From: Stramenopiles sp. TOSAG23-2
Taxonomy: Eukaryota > Sar
Reading direction: 5' to 3'
DNA length: 10,337 nt
Assembly (NCBI GenBank): GCA_900128395.1
Contig: LT650026.1
Span: forward strand, 1-10,337
In this document: positions 1 through 8,500 of the stretch, one piece after another
How positions within the stretch are numbered: position 1 is the stretch's first letter
Layout of the letters: each line of letters starts with the position of its first letter
The notes under the pieces: model-generated
What the model saw: the letters and a program-made list of their open reading frames with translations, nothing else
What the model was told of the DNA's origin: nothing
Databases searched by the model: none
Program-made: the position numbers and the translations under genes

Positions 1-412
1 GATCGCCCGGTGACTATGATTTTGAATGATATCCTCTTTCGATAATAGTTTTTTGCAGCCTACAGTATTCACATGATGAATCTCATTCTGTTGCGCATTC
101 TTGTTAATATTCGTAACTATCTCAGGTTCGTTAGTCTTATTCCTAATATCTTTTGGATAGTACAATCGAAAATGTTTAATACATGGAAATTGTCGTGTGC
201 TACCATCACCATATACCCTCTGTTTATATCCTAACATGATTTCGACCTTGGGTGAAACGGTTGCCGTATCTTTGGACTTGGAAGAGGTTTTCCATCGCCT
301 CCACCATGTAAGTATCTTCGCCGCTGGGATAGTACGGCGCAAAAAGTACCACATTAATATATATATTAAATTTTACTTCCCAAGTGGTAAACACTATGCT
401 CAATACTCTATC
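1..412 (-). pseudogene. Possible edge-truncated coding remnant, unrecognised
   Basis: Two overlapping minus-strand frames are open here. Frame A runs from an ATG at 354-352 to the window edge without a stop (118 codons; upstream in-frame stop at 375-373). Frame B is open from 412 to a TAA at 226-224 (about 62 codons) and contains the most protein-like stretch, including FAPYYPSGEDTYMVEAMENL over about 343-284. The patch at about 240-350 is clearly richer in G+C than the rest of the noncoding DNA. A simple reading is a decayed or frameshifted gene read first in frame B and then in frame A below about 240, continuing outside the window. I do not recognise the product; a retroelement gag-like fragment crossed my mind but I cannot support it. 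The competing plus-strand frame at 197-457 looks no better. This stretch and the bases up to 634 hold no confident gene. Confidence 0.25.
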
Positions 413-460
413 TCAGAAATAATCCAGTCAGTCCTACTATATATAGTAAAGCTCTAATGC
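401..460 (+). repeat. Dispersed repeat, left copy
   Basis: Bases 401-423 match 10129-10151 at 22 of 23 positions (core ctctcagaaataat-like, reading tctcagaaataat), and bases 447-460 match 10199-10212 at 13 of 14 (taaagctctaatgc against taaagctctcatgc). Both blocks keep the same order and orientation, but the spacing between block starts is 46 here and 70 on the right, so the copies differ by an indel. It lies downstream of the desaturase and immediately beside the possible coding remnant. This could be a fragment of an LTR or MITE; no element boundaries are visible. Confidence 0.6.
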
Positions 461-571
461 ACGTCTGCACTCTAATACTCTACAACCATGACAACCATGA
501 GTATCATATCGCATTTATGAATTCGTATATAATATAAATGATACGTCGTATATCATAGCTTTGCTTTTTAT

Positions 572-712
572 CCATCGGCATTTAAACCTGCCCATAATTT
601 ACTTTCATAAAAACCACCATCGGCTTTAGTTGTATTACGTGCCATCGGCATTTAAACCTGCCCATAATTTACTTTCATAAAAACCACCATCAGCTTTAGT
701 TGTATTACGTGC
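572..712. repeat. 70-bp tandem duplication at the desaturase 3' end
   Basis: Unit 572-641 is repeated head to tail at 642-711, with one mismatch (g at 622, a at 692) and one further shared base (c) after each copy. The unit is the last part of the desaturase coding sequence. The inner copy (642-711) is still used as coding DNA. The outer copy (572-641) now lies mostly beyond the stop. Seventy is not a multiple of three, so translation enters the outer copy out of frame and ends at once at TAA 637-635. The outer copy retains what looks like the original ending, GAT GGA TAA, with TAA at 570-568. Near identity of the two copies indicates a recent duplication, or an assembly artefact. Confidence 0.95.
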
Positions 713-2146
713 AGCTAAAGCTGCGTCTTTGAGTGCTTTCCACATCTCAACATTACCTTCAAAAAATCCTGGTTCATGGTAATAAATATCATGCTTTTTA
801 CAAATTGCTTTTACTAATTTGCGAGCTTGACGTAAGTTATGCCTTGGCAAACGTGGATATAAATGGTGTTCAATTTGGAATTGTAAGCCAATATGCGCAT
901 AATCAAACCATGGATTCGTTGCTACATTCATAGTTGTTCTCAATTGCATTAAATACCACTCCGTTTCTTTATTTACATACGGTGTACCTTTATAAGTTTC
1001 CATTGACCAATGGGAAAGTACGATTTGCACATGCAATATTCCAGCAACAGCATGTGATATTAACATCCAACCTAATGTTTCCATTCCAGTTGGCATCGAA
1101 AATGCGACTGAAAACATCCATACAAAGAACAAACCAATACCAGTCAACTCGGTCCATTTGTAATGGGCTTTATCATGATCAGTAATCAAAAATATAACAC
1201 CTTGTGCATACAAATTCCACCTTCCTAATGCCATTAATGGATAAAATACAATATGTTGATTACTAACGAGAAATTTAGCAAGCCAATCCATCTTAACCCA
1301 CTTCTTATGATATGTATCCCAAAATGGTTTTTCAAATATTTTATCTGTAATTGCTATCATTGGCATATGTTGAATATTTGGATCGTGCTCTACAGCGTTA
1401 CAAACAATATGATGAGTGTTATGGTCACTTTTCCACCAACAGACAGATAAGCCCATAAATGCACTCAATATAGAGCCGATAATGTGATCTTTATGAAAAT
1501 CATGAGTAACGCCGGAATGTCCCAAATCGTGTCCTAAGCCAGCCAACTGCTGCCAAAAAACACCCATCATAGCAGCCCCAACCATCCGCATAGACGTTGT
1601 ACCGCCTCCAACGTACCCAAGTGAAAAGGCTAGTGCACCAACAAACCAACTTGTAAGCCAAACACCTAACTTTGCATACCAGCTGTAATCTGTTTCAAAT
1701 AACCCATCCTTCAACATTTGTTGCCTCGCTTCTCTAAAATCAGCAACGTGTGGATAAACTTTCACATCTATGCATTCCCCAACTAAATATTTTGGCAACA
1801 TGGTTTTATATACTCTTGCTGCGTGGTAGTTTGCAAATACGTCCGTAGCATCTTTACCTGCCATATTTACAACTGGTCCAACACCACCTGGATGTCTGTC
1901 GATAAAACTAGTTATATCATACACACGCTCATCCAAAATAATCCAGCAATCATCCTTCGTATTATGTTTTGCAACTTCTTCCATCGTATACTTTGGCAAA
2001 GTTTTGCCTCTGAGTTTACTTGGTATTTTTGGGTATAAAACACATTTTTTCGACACACCATAGTCTTCACGCCAAATTAACTGCTCATCTTCAGTCGTTT
2101 TCTCTTCGCCAACTTTTATGGACTTTCGATTAAATACACGTGCCAT
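635..2146 (-). CDS. Cytochrome b5-fused front-end desaturase (sphingolipid delta-8 / fatty-acyl type)
   Basis: A 503-residue membrane enzyme that should insert a double bond into a fatty-acyl or sphingoid chain at the ER, with electrons delivered through its own cytochrome b5 domain. The b5 domain spans about residues 50-125, with HPGG at 85-88 and heme ligands probably H85 and H108. The desaturase domain carries the three histidine boxes: HDLGH 206-210, HNTHH 242-246 and QIEHH 424-428. Glutamine replacing the first histidine of box three is the hallmark of front-end desaturases. Hydrophobic segments near 160-200 and 335-380 fit membrane spans. Full length for the family. The start is ATG at 2146 with G at -3 and G at +4. 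The motif EHDPNIQH after box two and the C-terminal GGFYES-LW-GLNA region recall stramenopile and sphingolipid delta-8 relatives, but substrate and regiochemistry cannot be told from sequence. The C-terminus is altered by one residue (extra Thr) through the 70-bp tandem duplication. No intron is needed. Confidence 0.93.
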   Translation of the reverse strand: MARVFNRKSIKVGEEKTTEDEQLIWREDYGVSKKCVLYPKIPSKLRGKTLPKYTMEEVAKHNTKDDCWIILDERVYDITSFIDRHPGGVGPVVNMAGKDATDVFANYHAARVYKTMLPKYLVGECIDVKVYPHVADFREARQQMLKDGLFETDYSWYAKLGVWLTSWFVGALAFSLGYVGGGTTSMRMVGAAMMGVFWQQLAGLGHDLGHSGVTHDFHKDHIIGSILSAFMGLSVCWWKSDHNTHHIVCNAVEHDPNIQHMPMIAITDKIFEKPFWDTYHKKWVKMDWLAKFLVSNQHIVFYPLMALGRWNLYAQGVIFLITDHDKAHYKWTELTGIGLFFVWMFSVAFSMPTGMETLGWMLISHAVAGILHVQIVLSHWSMETYKGTPYVNKETEWYLMQLRTTMNVATNPWFDYAHIGLQFQIEHHLYPRLPRHNLRQARKLVKAICKKHDIYYHEPGFFEGNVEMWKALKDAALAARNTTKADGGFYESKLWAGLNADGT

Positions 2147-2751
2147 TTCTTTTCTATATACTTCTTCGTACCTTCTCTTATAATATTCTCAAATAATTTT
2201 CAGTTCTTTTGATAGTGGATTCCTCTTCAAGTATTTCTATACACACTAATTATTATTGCATCAACTCCATGCATATATATTATATGCATACAATATTTAA
2301 ATAGCTTATATAAACAACTGCTGAACAACTTATATACCTTTGGTTTGGTTTAAAAGCTAAAATGAACTCAGGATAGTAGTGTAATAGGTACATGGTGTAA
2401 AAATTAGTGTGTTTTTATGCACGCGACAATTTTAAAGCTACTGTAAAAGGCATTCGATTTCCAATTTCAGGGCACCACAGGCTTCAGATTTTGTGGCCAT
2501 AAAAATCATACTCCTTAAAGTACCAATATATTAGTATTAAAATGTAAAAATTGCCGTGTAAAAAATTCTATTATAGGTTAAGGTGTGGCTACGAGGATGC
2601 AATAATCCATCAAACAAGATTTACTTGAGGAAATGAAAAATATACGAATTCGTATGTTTTTTTAATAAATGTACGAAGCGTTCGTATTAATAAAGGCACA
2701 CAAAGAAAAGGAGTTACACACACACACATATGCGGTGCGCGCGAGCAACAC
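2147..2751. other. Intergenic spacer: desaturase upstream region and KATNIP 3' flank
   Basis: Both neighbours read on the minus strand, so this holds the desaturase promoter/5' leader (low coordinates) and the KATNIP 3' region (high coordinates). An inverted repeat at 2269-2289 has perfect 9-base arms (atgcatata / tatatgcat) with a 3-base centre, about 125-145 bases upstream of the desaturase ATG; it could be a protein-binding site or merely AT-rich chance. A CA microsatellite lies near 2716-2728 just past the KATNIP stop. I see no convincing coding sequence: the minus-strand frame at 2610-2861 runs across the KATNIP end in another frame and looks like a shadow. Confidence 0.6.
2642..2686. 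repeat. Two adjacent TACGAA/TTCGTA palindromes
   Basis: Bases 2642-2655 (atacgaattcgtat) form a perfect 14-base palindrome. Bases 2672-2686 form a second with arms tacgaa / ttcgta around gcg. They lie about 70-110 bases past the KATNIP stop codon, in the 3' flank. Related tacga/tcgta sequences occur near 519-556 and 10149-10168, also in 3' flanks. Function unknown; they may be hairpins in the 3' untranslated RNA or pieces of a repeat. Confidence 0.5.
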
Positions 2752-5322
2752 TCATTTCTTCCATGACGTTTTTGGTCTTGGTTGATCTCTCCCGCCATTT
2801 TTTTTCTTCGATGATGTATATGCACCAACACCACGCATTGTTTCCTGCATAACACTACCACCTTCCATTACTTGCCTTTCATTTATGCAAAGCACATTTT
2901 GTTCTCTACGTCCACAATACAATAGATTGTTGCGTTCTTCCTCCACGATTTTATCATTGTTTGTAAATAAAATAGTTTGAAATTTATTACCAACCCCATT
3001 GTATTTTGATAAGCTACCTTTGTATATTAAAATTTCGTCTACTGCTACTTCAATGCTACTAACACCACGATTTGGTGTTTTGGAGTAATTAAATATTTTT
3101 ATCATAGAAATTGCAACCGGGTGATCAAATGTGAAATATAAATAATTTGGTTTTGGACACATAGATGAATATTCTAATGAAGTTGTTAAGGGTGCTAACC
3201 AACAAGACGAACATTCATTTTCGCCTTCATTATTTAACAGGCATGACGGTAGCCTCGTATCGACTTCTACCATGCTATTAACTTTCTCCCTTTCCGTTTT
3301 ACCGGTAGTGATTTGATAATTGGGATCTAAAATGTTAATACTATGAGGTGTTGCATTTACTTGTTCCTCCTTTAAATTGATTTTATTCCCTTCAACATCG
3401 TACAATTCAATAGTATCTAAACCAATATAATAAGGATCACCCCAAGTCGACAATAATGCTATTCGGAAAGTATGCCCACATGGATTAATTGGCGTTTCAT
3501 AGTCTTGTCGTATTGATAGATGCGTTGTGCTACTTTTCAATGGAATGCTATTTTGTATTTTTATTGATTTATTTTCATATGAATTGAAATAAAATGTTTG
3601 TTTAAAATCAATATTAACATCGCCTGGGGCTTTACGAAATTTAAACATTCCAGGGAAGGTAAATGGTGATATACGAACGGCATTCGCAGATGGACCATCT
3701 ATGTGACGATAAGCCAAATTTCCATCGATACGTACGATGCAATCTTGAACACCACGGAAAGTATCATCGGAGGATTTGTTATAATTCCAAACATTCATAC
3801 CAACAATGGTCATTTCTTTTTTCAAATTTATATTCAACGAATGTTTTCCACCTTTCGTATATGGTATTAACCACATGTGTCGATCATTCATCGTGTGGCA
3901 AACATTATCGACTAATTTATCAAGTGTACGTGGATCGCCGGTATGCCCGCCAACATTTATGTCTGGAGGTGATGCTTCCATATGGCTTAGATTAAGAGGA
4001 AATGGTACAATGCCTTTATCTTCTTCCCAGACTAAAATTTCCATTCCTGTCAATCCCATAAAATGTGGATCCCCCCATGTAGTTAAAAATAATATTTCAA
4101 GTTCTTCACCTTTAATAAAATATTTTGGTGGGGATGTTAATGCGTAGGTACTTTCACTTTTTGTATTAAATCTACTCTTGTCTTTGAGAGTTTTTTCGTT
4201 TTTGAATTTCGGTGAATTTGGATCGTCAGACGTTTCACCCATTTCTTCTAACAATGTATCTAGCATGGAGTTGTCAAATGAATTCGATGAATCGCCAATT
4301 GAGAGCTTTCTTCCAGCTGCCATAGTACGCGGCCTAACACCTGTTGTTTCAGCATGTTGCCCATGTGTTTCCTTATAAACTTCCTCATATGTCTTTGTTG
4401 GTGTACGCGCGCGTGTGGTCCTCGACAATGATGTATCACCCGTATTTGGTCGTTGATTTCTAATTTCATCCCATGCTTCTGAAAGCAACGCGCTTGTATG
4501 ATCAATATTTTTGTTGTTGTCTTCATCGTTAAGCATATGATCCTCTATCTCAATATTCGACAATATTGTTTCATTAAATGTAAATAAGATGACTTCTGCA
4601 CAGTTGTCCATAGCATTTAAATTGCCAGCTGCTTTGCGGATCTTGCCATCAAATATTTTCCTCTTATCGGCATAAATTTGTATCCATTTGGCACCTCGAT
4701 AACTGTGGATTCTTGATTTATTATAATTCCAGATACGAATCATGGATATTGTTTTAGTTTGACTGAAATTCATTGAAATTTTTGCCGGCTCTTCCGCTTT
4801 CGGTGCAAGCCAAACATGCATGTCATCGCAAGTATAATTGTTATTATCGAACAATTTGTCCACAGTACGCGGATCTGCGTTATATTCCGGTAAAACATTA
4901 ATATTAGCCGGTTCTGCATAATATTTACATTGACTTTTATCGTTGAAATCTACTTGTGCCCCATGTTCGTCAAAAAATTCAATACCAGAAAGGCCAACGT
5001 AATGTGGATCTCCCCAGGTTGTTTTTATAACAATTTCAAATGTATTACCACTTGGCAATATGGGTATTTCAAATTGCTCAGGCGCCCTGTCATGATTAAT
5101 ACTATTTTCTACACGTTTAATCGCATTCTCTTTTCCTTTGTTCTTTGCTGCATAAGTCATTAATGTAGCCGGTATTTCCTCTAAAGTATTTTCAAATTGA
5201 GATCCTGCGGTAGTTGAATCTATTACTTTACCTTCGTATGATATTGCGTTATGTTCTATCATAGGAGGCGGTGGTGGCGGTACTGGTGGACTAAATTTCA
5301 AAGGTCGTGCATCAAGCACCAT
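2752..5322 (-). CDS. KATNIP: KATNIP (katanin-interacting protein), C-terminal part
   Basis: This 856-residue frame carries three repeats of the KATNIP (DUF4457) beta-sandwich module. Module A (about 88-250) has TTWGDPHYVGLSGIE at 101-115, MHVWLAP at 168-174 and WNYNKSRIHSYRG at 198-210. Module B (about 405-560) has TTWGDPHFMGLTGME at 414-428, DPRTLDKLVD at 463-472, RHMWLIP at 481-487 and WNYNKS at 512-517. Module C (about 610-790) has STWGDPYYIGL from 625, CWLAP at 707-711 and FNYSKT from 744. A C-terminal segment, QNVLCINERQV at 808-818, also looks family-typical. In animals KATNIP sits at the ciliary base, binds katanin and microtubules, and its loss gives Joubert syndrome. The ATG at 5322 is only the first Met of the frame; the protein almost certainly continues from the overlapping upstream frame, and a proline run (PPVPPPPPP, 12-20) follows the junction. 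Stop is TGA at 2754-2752. Whether this part is translated alone is doubtful. Confidence 0.9.
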   Translation of the reverse strand: MVLDARPLKFSPPVPPPPPPMIEHNAISYEGKVIDSTTAGSQFENTLEEIPATLMTYAAKNKGKENAIKRVENSINHDRAPEQFEIPILPSGNTFEIVIKTTWGDPHYVGLSGIEFFDEHGAQVDFNDKSQCKYYAEPANINVLPEYNADPRTVDKLFDNNNYTCDDMHVWLAPKAEEPAKISMNFSQTKTISMIRIWNYNKSRIHSYRGAKWIQIYADKRKIFDGKIRKAAGNLNAMDNCAEVILFTFNETILSNIEIEDHMLNDEDNNKNIDHTSALLSEAWDEIRNQRPNTGDTSLSRTTRARTPTKTYEEVYKETHGQHAETTGVRPRTMAAGRKLSIGDSSNSFDNSMLDTLLEEMGETSDDPNSPKFKNEKTLKDKSRFNTKSESTYALTSPPKYFIKGEELEILFLTTWGDPHFMGLTGMEILVWEEDKGIVPFPLNLSHMEASPPDINVGGHTGDPRTLDKLVDNVCHTMNDRHMWLIPYTKGGKHSLNINLKKEMTIVGMNVWNYNKSSDDTFRGVQDCIVRIDGNLAYRHIDGPSANAVRISPFTFPGMFKFRKAPGDVNIDFKQTFYFNSYENKSIKIQNSIPLKSSTTHLSIRQDYETPINPCGHTFRIALLSTWGDPYYIGLDTIELYDVEGNKINLKEEQVNATPHSINILDPNYQITTGKTEREKVNSMVEVDTRLPSCLLNNEGENECSSCWLAPLTTSLEYSSMCPKPNYLYFTFDHPVAISMIKIFNYSKTPNRGVSSIEVAVDEILIYKGSLSKYNGVGNKFQTILFTNNDKIVEEERNNLLYCGRREQNVLCINERQVMEGGSVMQETMRGVGAYTSSKKKNGGRDQPRPKTSWKK

Positions 5323-5333
5323 ATTGTTTGTAC
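5291..5333 (-). other. Candidate 43-base GT-AG mini-intron joining the KATNIP frames
   Basis: On the minus strand this segment begins GTACAAAC and ends ATTTAG, with a possible branch site TTGAT about 21 bases before the end. Its length leaves a remainder of 1 on division by 3, exactly the +1 shift needed to pass from the upstream to the downstream KATNIP frame. Splicing would replace codon 883 of the upstream part by GAT and continue at Pro12 of the downstream part, giving a protein of about 1728 residues. The donor GTACAA is a weak match to GTRAGT, and no other gene in the window needs an intron, so this is inference. Confidence 0.4.
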
Positions 5334-7981
5334 TCTTCTCTTCTTTCCCGCGTTTCTCGTATCCGTTTTTCTTTTTTTGAAAATTCCAATGGTTCTACAG
5401 CTTTTCCATGCTTAAGCTTTATTGAAGACTTTCGTTTATCTTTTTTTAACCAGAGTGGCGTCCGGATAGAATTCAAGTCCTCCGTATCGTTCGGCTCGTC
5501 TTGCGAGCTAAAGCTGTTGTCGCTATTTTCTTTTCCAACTTCATACATCATTTCAACTCCCTCAGTTTTACTACCACCAACAGTATCATTTCCTAAATGC
5601 TCCGCAGCATTATTTCTAGTTGACAAAGGTCTAATTTCATTTTTACTCCGTTCTCTTGTTGAAGCAGAAGTTCGATTATTGGTACTTTTATGCATTTCAT
5701 ATATATCTTTTGGTACAGCAATATCATCTTGTCGAATTTGTTGCTGCTGCTCTTCCTCCAACTTTTCTTTTTTGATAAAAACTATTGGTGTGGAATAATT
5801 AAACATTTTATTACCATGTGCTTTACTAATTTCCCCAGACCAAACATTTTCTCCATCAATTAAAACTTCAGCATTGCGTATACCAGCAGATGTCATGGCT
5901 ACAGATCTATTATAATTCCATATTAAAATTTTACTAATATAAATTCTGTGAGGAAATCCAATACTAAATTCAATGATTGGTATTGAATCATTAGTTATTG
6001 TGCTCTTGCTGCTGTTTCCGCTGAAAAATTCATCGTTGTCTTGAAACGATGATAAGTACATGTGTGATTGGCTTGTTGTTTGTTTCTTCCCGTTGACCAA
6101 TCTAATTAAATGTGCTTTTGGAGACGTGCTACCATTGTCGCTATTTAAACGTATATGGATCCATGATGGGTCAATTGTAATTAAAGTTTCACTTTGATCA
6201 AAAATTTCAATTTCAGTAAGGCCAATTACATCCCGTGCTCCCCAATTAGAAAATGCACGCAATAAGAAGTTATAACCATTAGGTAAAAAATTATTATTGG
6301 AATTCACCAATTCTTCTGGTCTTCCTGGACTTGGCGTTGCGATTGGTTCAGTACTTTTTCTACGCTCTTCCTCATCTTCTTCTGTATCACTATCATCACC
6401 CTTATTAATGTTGTAGATAGGATGTTTCTTCTCCGTATGTTGTTTTACCGGTAATACAATTTTGTTACTTTCAGTATTATTGCTATCCATATTTGCTAAC
6501 ATTTGCAATAAATGTTTTTGTTGGTCTTTATTTAAACATTGGACACGTTCTAATAATTTAAAGGTTAATTCAGTCGATTCATTCAACGGAATGTCTTTAC
6601 CGTATTGTTCTTGTTCTGTCTCTTCCTCCTCATGTTGTGGTTCATGTTTTCTCATTTTATCAATTGTAGAAGAAGAAGTTGATGTTATCATTTTTGCTTT
6701 ATTTCTTTGTTTCTTGACAACAGATGTAAATGTAGTTTTTATCTTAATTTTATGCTTTGAACGTCGATGATTTTGATGTTTTATTTTCTCTGTACTTTTA
6801 GAAATAGAACTATTCTCCCTCGCTATTTCTTTAGCTATTTCACGAGCATCATTGTGACTCGCATGCCTATCGTTTGATACAGCTGCGCTGTATGGCCTAG
6901 TAGACTTGCGTTTTGGTGGTGCAGAGTAAGTTGCCGATACAGGCCGTAATGTTTTGTTTGATCTTGATTTTCTTAAGGAGTTAGAATTATTATCGTTGGA
7001 TACTAAATAGGACGTCTCTGTGCCTGGTATTCCACCCCATGATGGAGTTTCTTTTGAATGGCGGATTGACTTGGCTGATTGTACCCGAGTAATATTTTTT
7101 TTCGGCAATTGTTGTTGAATCTTCTTTTTCTTACTATTATGATGATGAGGCTGTTGTTGCTGTTTTGATGTAATCCCTTTAATTTTGCCCATACCAACAA
7201 GGCTTTGTCTCAGCGCATTCATACCGTCCTTCGATTGTTGAGCAGCTTTCAAAATATCCAATACAGCATCGCTGTTGGAAGACGAATTGTTGCTTGCGTT
7301 TTTAATTAAATGCCTCTGCCCTTCATCGTCATCATCATCACTTTTATTATTATCATCACTATCATATTCCTCAAATGACTCATCGCTATAGTCAACAGAG
7401 TTATCCAAATTACTACTTTTTCGTTGTAACAACATACTGTCACTTGAAGATCTCCTTTCTTGGCCAAATGGATACGCATCTTTTGTCAATACATCGCCAG
7501 GGCTTCGTGCATTATTACGACTGCTTTTTCGCTCCAGATTTTTTGGTTTCGTCTTCTGTTTGTTCATATTCCAACCCTTCCGTTTTCTCCGTTGTTGTTG
7601 TAGTGGTGGTGGTGGTGGTTGTTGGCTGTTCTTTTTATTTTTTGAATTTATATTATTATAATTATTATTACTATCATAATAATCGTTATTAATCGAAATG
7701 CGATTTGTATTCAGTTTTGCTGACACGGAACCTGTTCCTTTTGCCCCTTTTTTAACCCTTTCCGTATTTGCCCCCCTCACCTGCAAATTGAAGCCACGTT
7801 CACGTTTTTCCTTCCTACGCTCTTCTTTTGATTTAGATTTTTTTTCAAGTTGTTTTTTCAAACGGTTACGCTCCTGCAATTTTCGTATATATTCCAATTG
7901 TCTGGCGTCAAACTCTGATATATTCAAGCCATTCGCTTCTAATCCATCCAATGAATCGTCTTCTTGTATAAATGCACTCAT
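5312..7981 (-). CDS. KATNIP: KATNIP (katanin-interacting protein), N-terminal part
   Basis: This 889-residue frame is the first half of KATNIP. Near the start a basic helical stretch (about 24-60) leads into ERGFNLQVRGANTE (61-74), which resembles the conserved N-terminus of the animal protein. VDYSDESFEEYDSD (196-209) and the RPVSATYSAPPKRKSTRPYSA-like region (346-366) also recall it. Low-complexity runs of Asn, Gln, Pro and Asp (about 98-130, 204-220, 274-292) separate these. One KATNIP/DUF4457 module lies at about 565-738, with NWGARDVIGLTEIEIF at 579-594 and WNYNRS at 688-693; it lacks the WGDPH form seen in the three downstream modules. The start ATG at 7981 has A at -3. The frame ends at TGA 5314-5312, 11 bases inside the downstream KATNIP frame, with no sign of the C-terminal modules, so the stop is probably intronic or the result of an indel. 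Combined length fits the roughly 1600-residue animal protein. It is divergent from DNAAF10. Confidence 0.88.
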   Translation of the reverse strand: MSAFIQEDDSLDGLEANGLNISEFDARQLEYIRKLQERNRLKKQLEKKSKSKEERRKEKRERGFNLQVRGANTERVKKGAKGTGSVSAKLNTNRISINNDYYDSNNNYNNINSKNKKNSQQPPPPPLQQQRRKRKGWNMNKQKTKPKNLERKSSRNNARSPGDVLTKDAYPFGQERRSSSDSMLLQRKSSNLDNSVDYSDESFEEYDSDDNNKSDDDDDEGQRHLIKNASNNSSSNSDAVLDILKAAQQSKDGMNALRQSLVGMGKIKGITSKQQQQPHHHNSKKKKIQQQLPKKNITRVQSAKSIRHSKETPSWGGIPGTETSYLVSNDNNSNSLRKSRSNKTLRPVSATYSAPPKRKSTRPYSAAVSNDRHASHNDAREIAKEIARENSSISKSTEKIKHQNHRRSKHKIKIKTTFTSVVKKQRNKAKMITSTSSSTIDKMRKHEPQHEEEETEQEQYGKDIPLNESTELTFKLLERVQCLNKDQQKHLLQMLANMDSNNTESNKIVLPVKQHTEKKHPIYNINKGDDSDTEEDEEERRKSTEPIATPSPGRPEELVNSNNNFLPNGYNFLLRAFSNWGARDVIGLTEIEIFDQSETLITIDPSWIHIRLNSDNGSTSPKAHLIRLVNGKKQTTSQSHMYLSSFQDNDEFFSGNSSKSTITNDSIPIIEFSIGFPHRIYISKILIWNYNRSVAMTSAGIRNAEVLIDGENVWSGEISKAHGNKMFNYSTPIVFIKKEKLEEEQQQQIRQDDIAVPKDIYEMHKSTNNRTSASTRERSKNEIRPLSTRNNAAEHLGNDTVGGSKTEGVEMMYEVGKENSDNSFSSQDEPNDTEDLNSIRTPLWLKKDKRKSSIKLKHGKAVEPLEFSKKEKRIRETRERREEYKQYGA

Positions 7982-8245
7982 GTTTGTTTATACTGGTTTT
8001 TAGTGTTGTTTTGATTTGTATTAATATATGTGTGTGTATGTGTGTTGGTTGTAAATTGCTATTTTGTTTCTCTTTCCCCTATAAAATACAGTTTTTTTCC
8101 ATCTATTATTGAAATTATTTTTTTAATTTGCCTGCTGGCCTGCTGGGCCTGGTTGTTGTTTGCACATCATTTCAAAAAAATAATGTATTAGCACATAATA
8201 TTACCTCTGGTATAGTTAAAATAAAATAGATCAATAGCTCTCCTC

Positions 8246-8276
8246 TAGCCCTATTAGCGAGTTGAAATTAGGGCTA
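8246..8276. repeat. Stem-loop with TAGCCCTA arms
   Basis: Arms tagcccta (8246-8253) and tagggcta (8269-8276) pair perfectly over 8 bases around a 15-base loop. The same octamer recurs at 10073-10080 and a 7-base part of it (tagggct) at 8518-8524, all in noncoding DNA. It might be a binding site for a telobox-type factor or a repeat fragment; nothing shows which. Confidence 0.45.
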
Positions 8277-8308
8277 TAGTATCACTAATCACTATTATAA
8301 TTTCAATA

Positions 8309-8500
8309 TTATAATGTACTTATTAGATTACAGTTTTCTGTACAATTCTTATTCGAAAATGGGTACTGTATACCAAGAGGCAAGGAATATGTGAATAGCA
8401 TTATTTTTGAAAAGTCCTTCCACATCTTAATACCACACACCATAGCATCATCATCATTCACCGTCTTCTTCTTTTTTGCGGCTCTCTTCTTACCAGCTGC
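8309..8500 (-). pseudogene. Probable decayed lysine-rich coding relic
   Basis: A minus-strand frame of 63 codons is open from 8500 to a TAA at 8311-8309. It begins AAGKKRAAKKKKTVNDDDAM, a basic then acidic run like the tail of a histone-like or ribosomal protein. Immediately upstream (about 8523-8497), a different frame reads ALKPAKVKQL, of the same lysine/alanine/proline character, and the frame used below has two stops there. One indel near 8500 would merge them. No ATG precedes the basic run in its frame, so it is not an intact gene. The source family is not identified; chance composition of GAAGAA-rich DNA is the main alternative. Confidence 0.3.

Noticed and set aside
197-457. 86-codon plus-strand open frame
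   Set aside because: No motif or plausible composition, and its second half is AT-rich and overlaps the dispersed repeat; the minus strand is at least as coding-like.
3663-4147. Overlapping plus-strand open frames of about 110 codons
   Set aside because: They are antisense to conserved KATNIP modules whose signatures are clear on the minus strand.
4260-4526. 88-codon minus-strand open frame within KATNIP
   Set aside because: It overlaps the KATNIP frame on the same strand in another frame and has no supporting features.
5312-5322. UGA reassigned as a sense codon to join the KATNIP halves
   Set aside because: The downstream half is in the +1 frame; reading through the TGA in frame reaches TAG within a few codons. 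The other genes use normal stops.
5307-5798. 163-codon plus-strand open frame
   Set aside because: It lies antisense to the KATNIP coding sequence, has serine/phenylalanine-rich composition typical of antisense of Lys/Glu-rich codons, and shows no recognisable motif.
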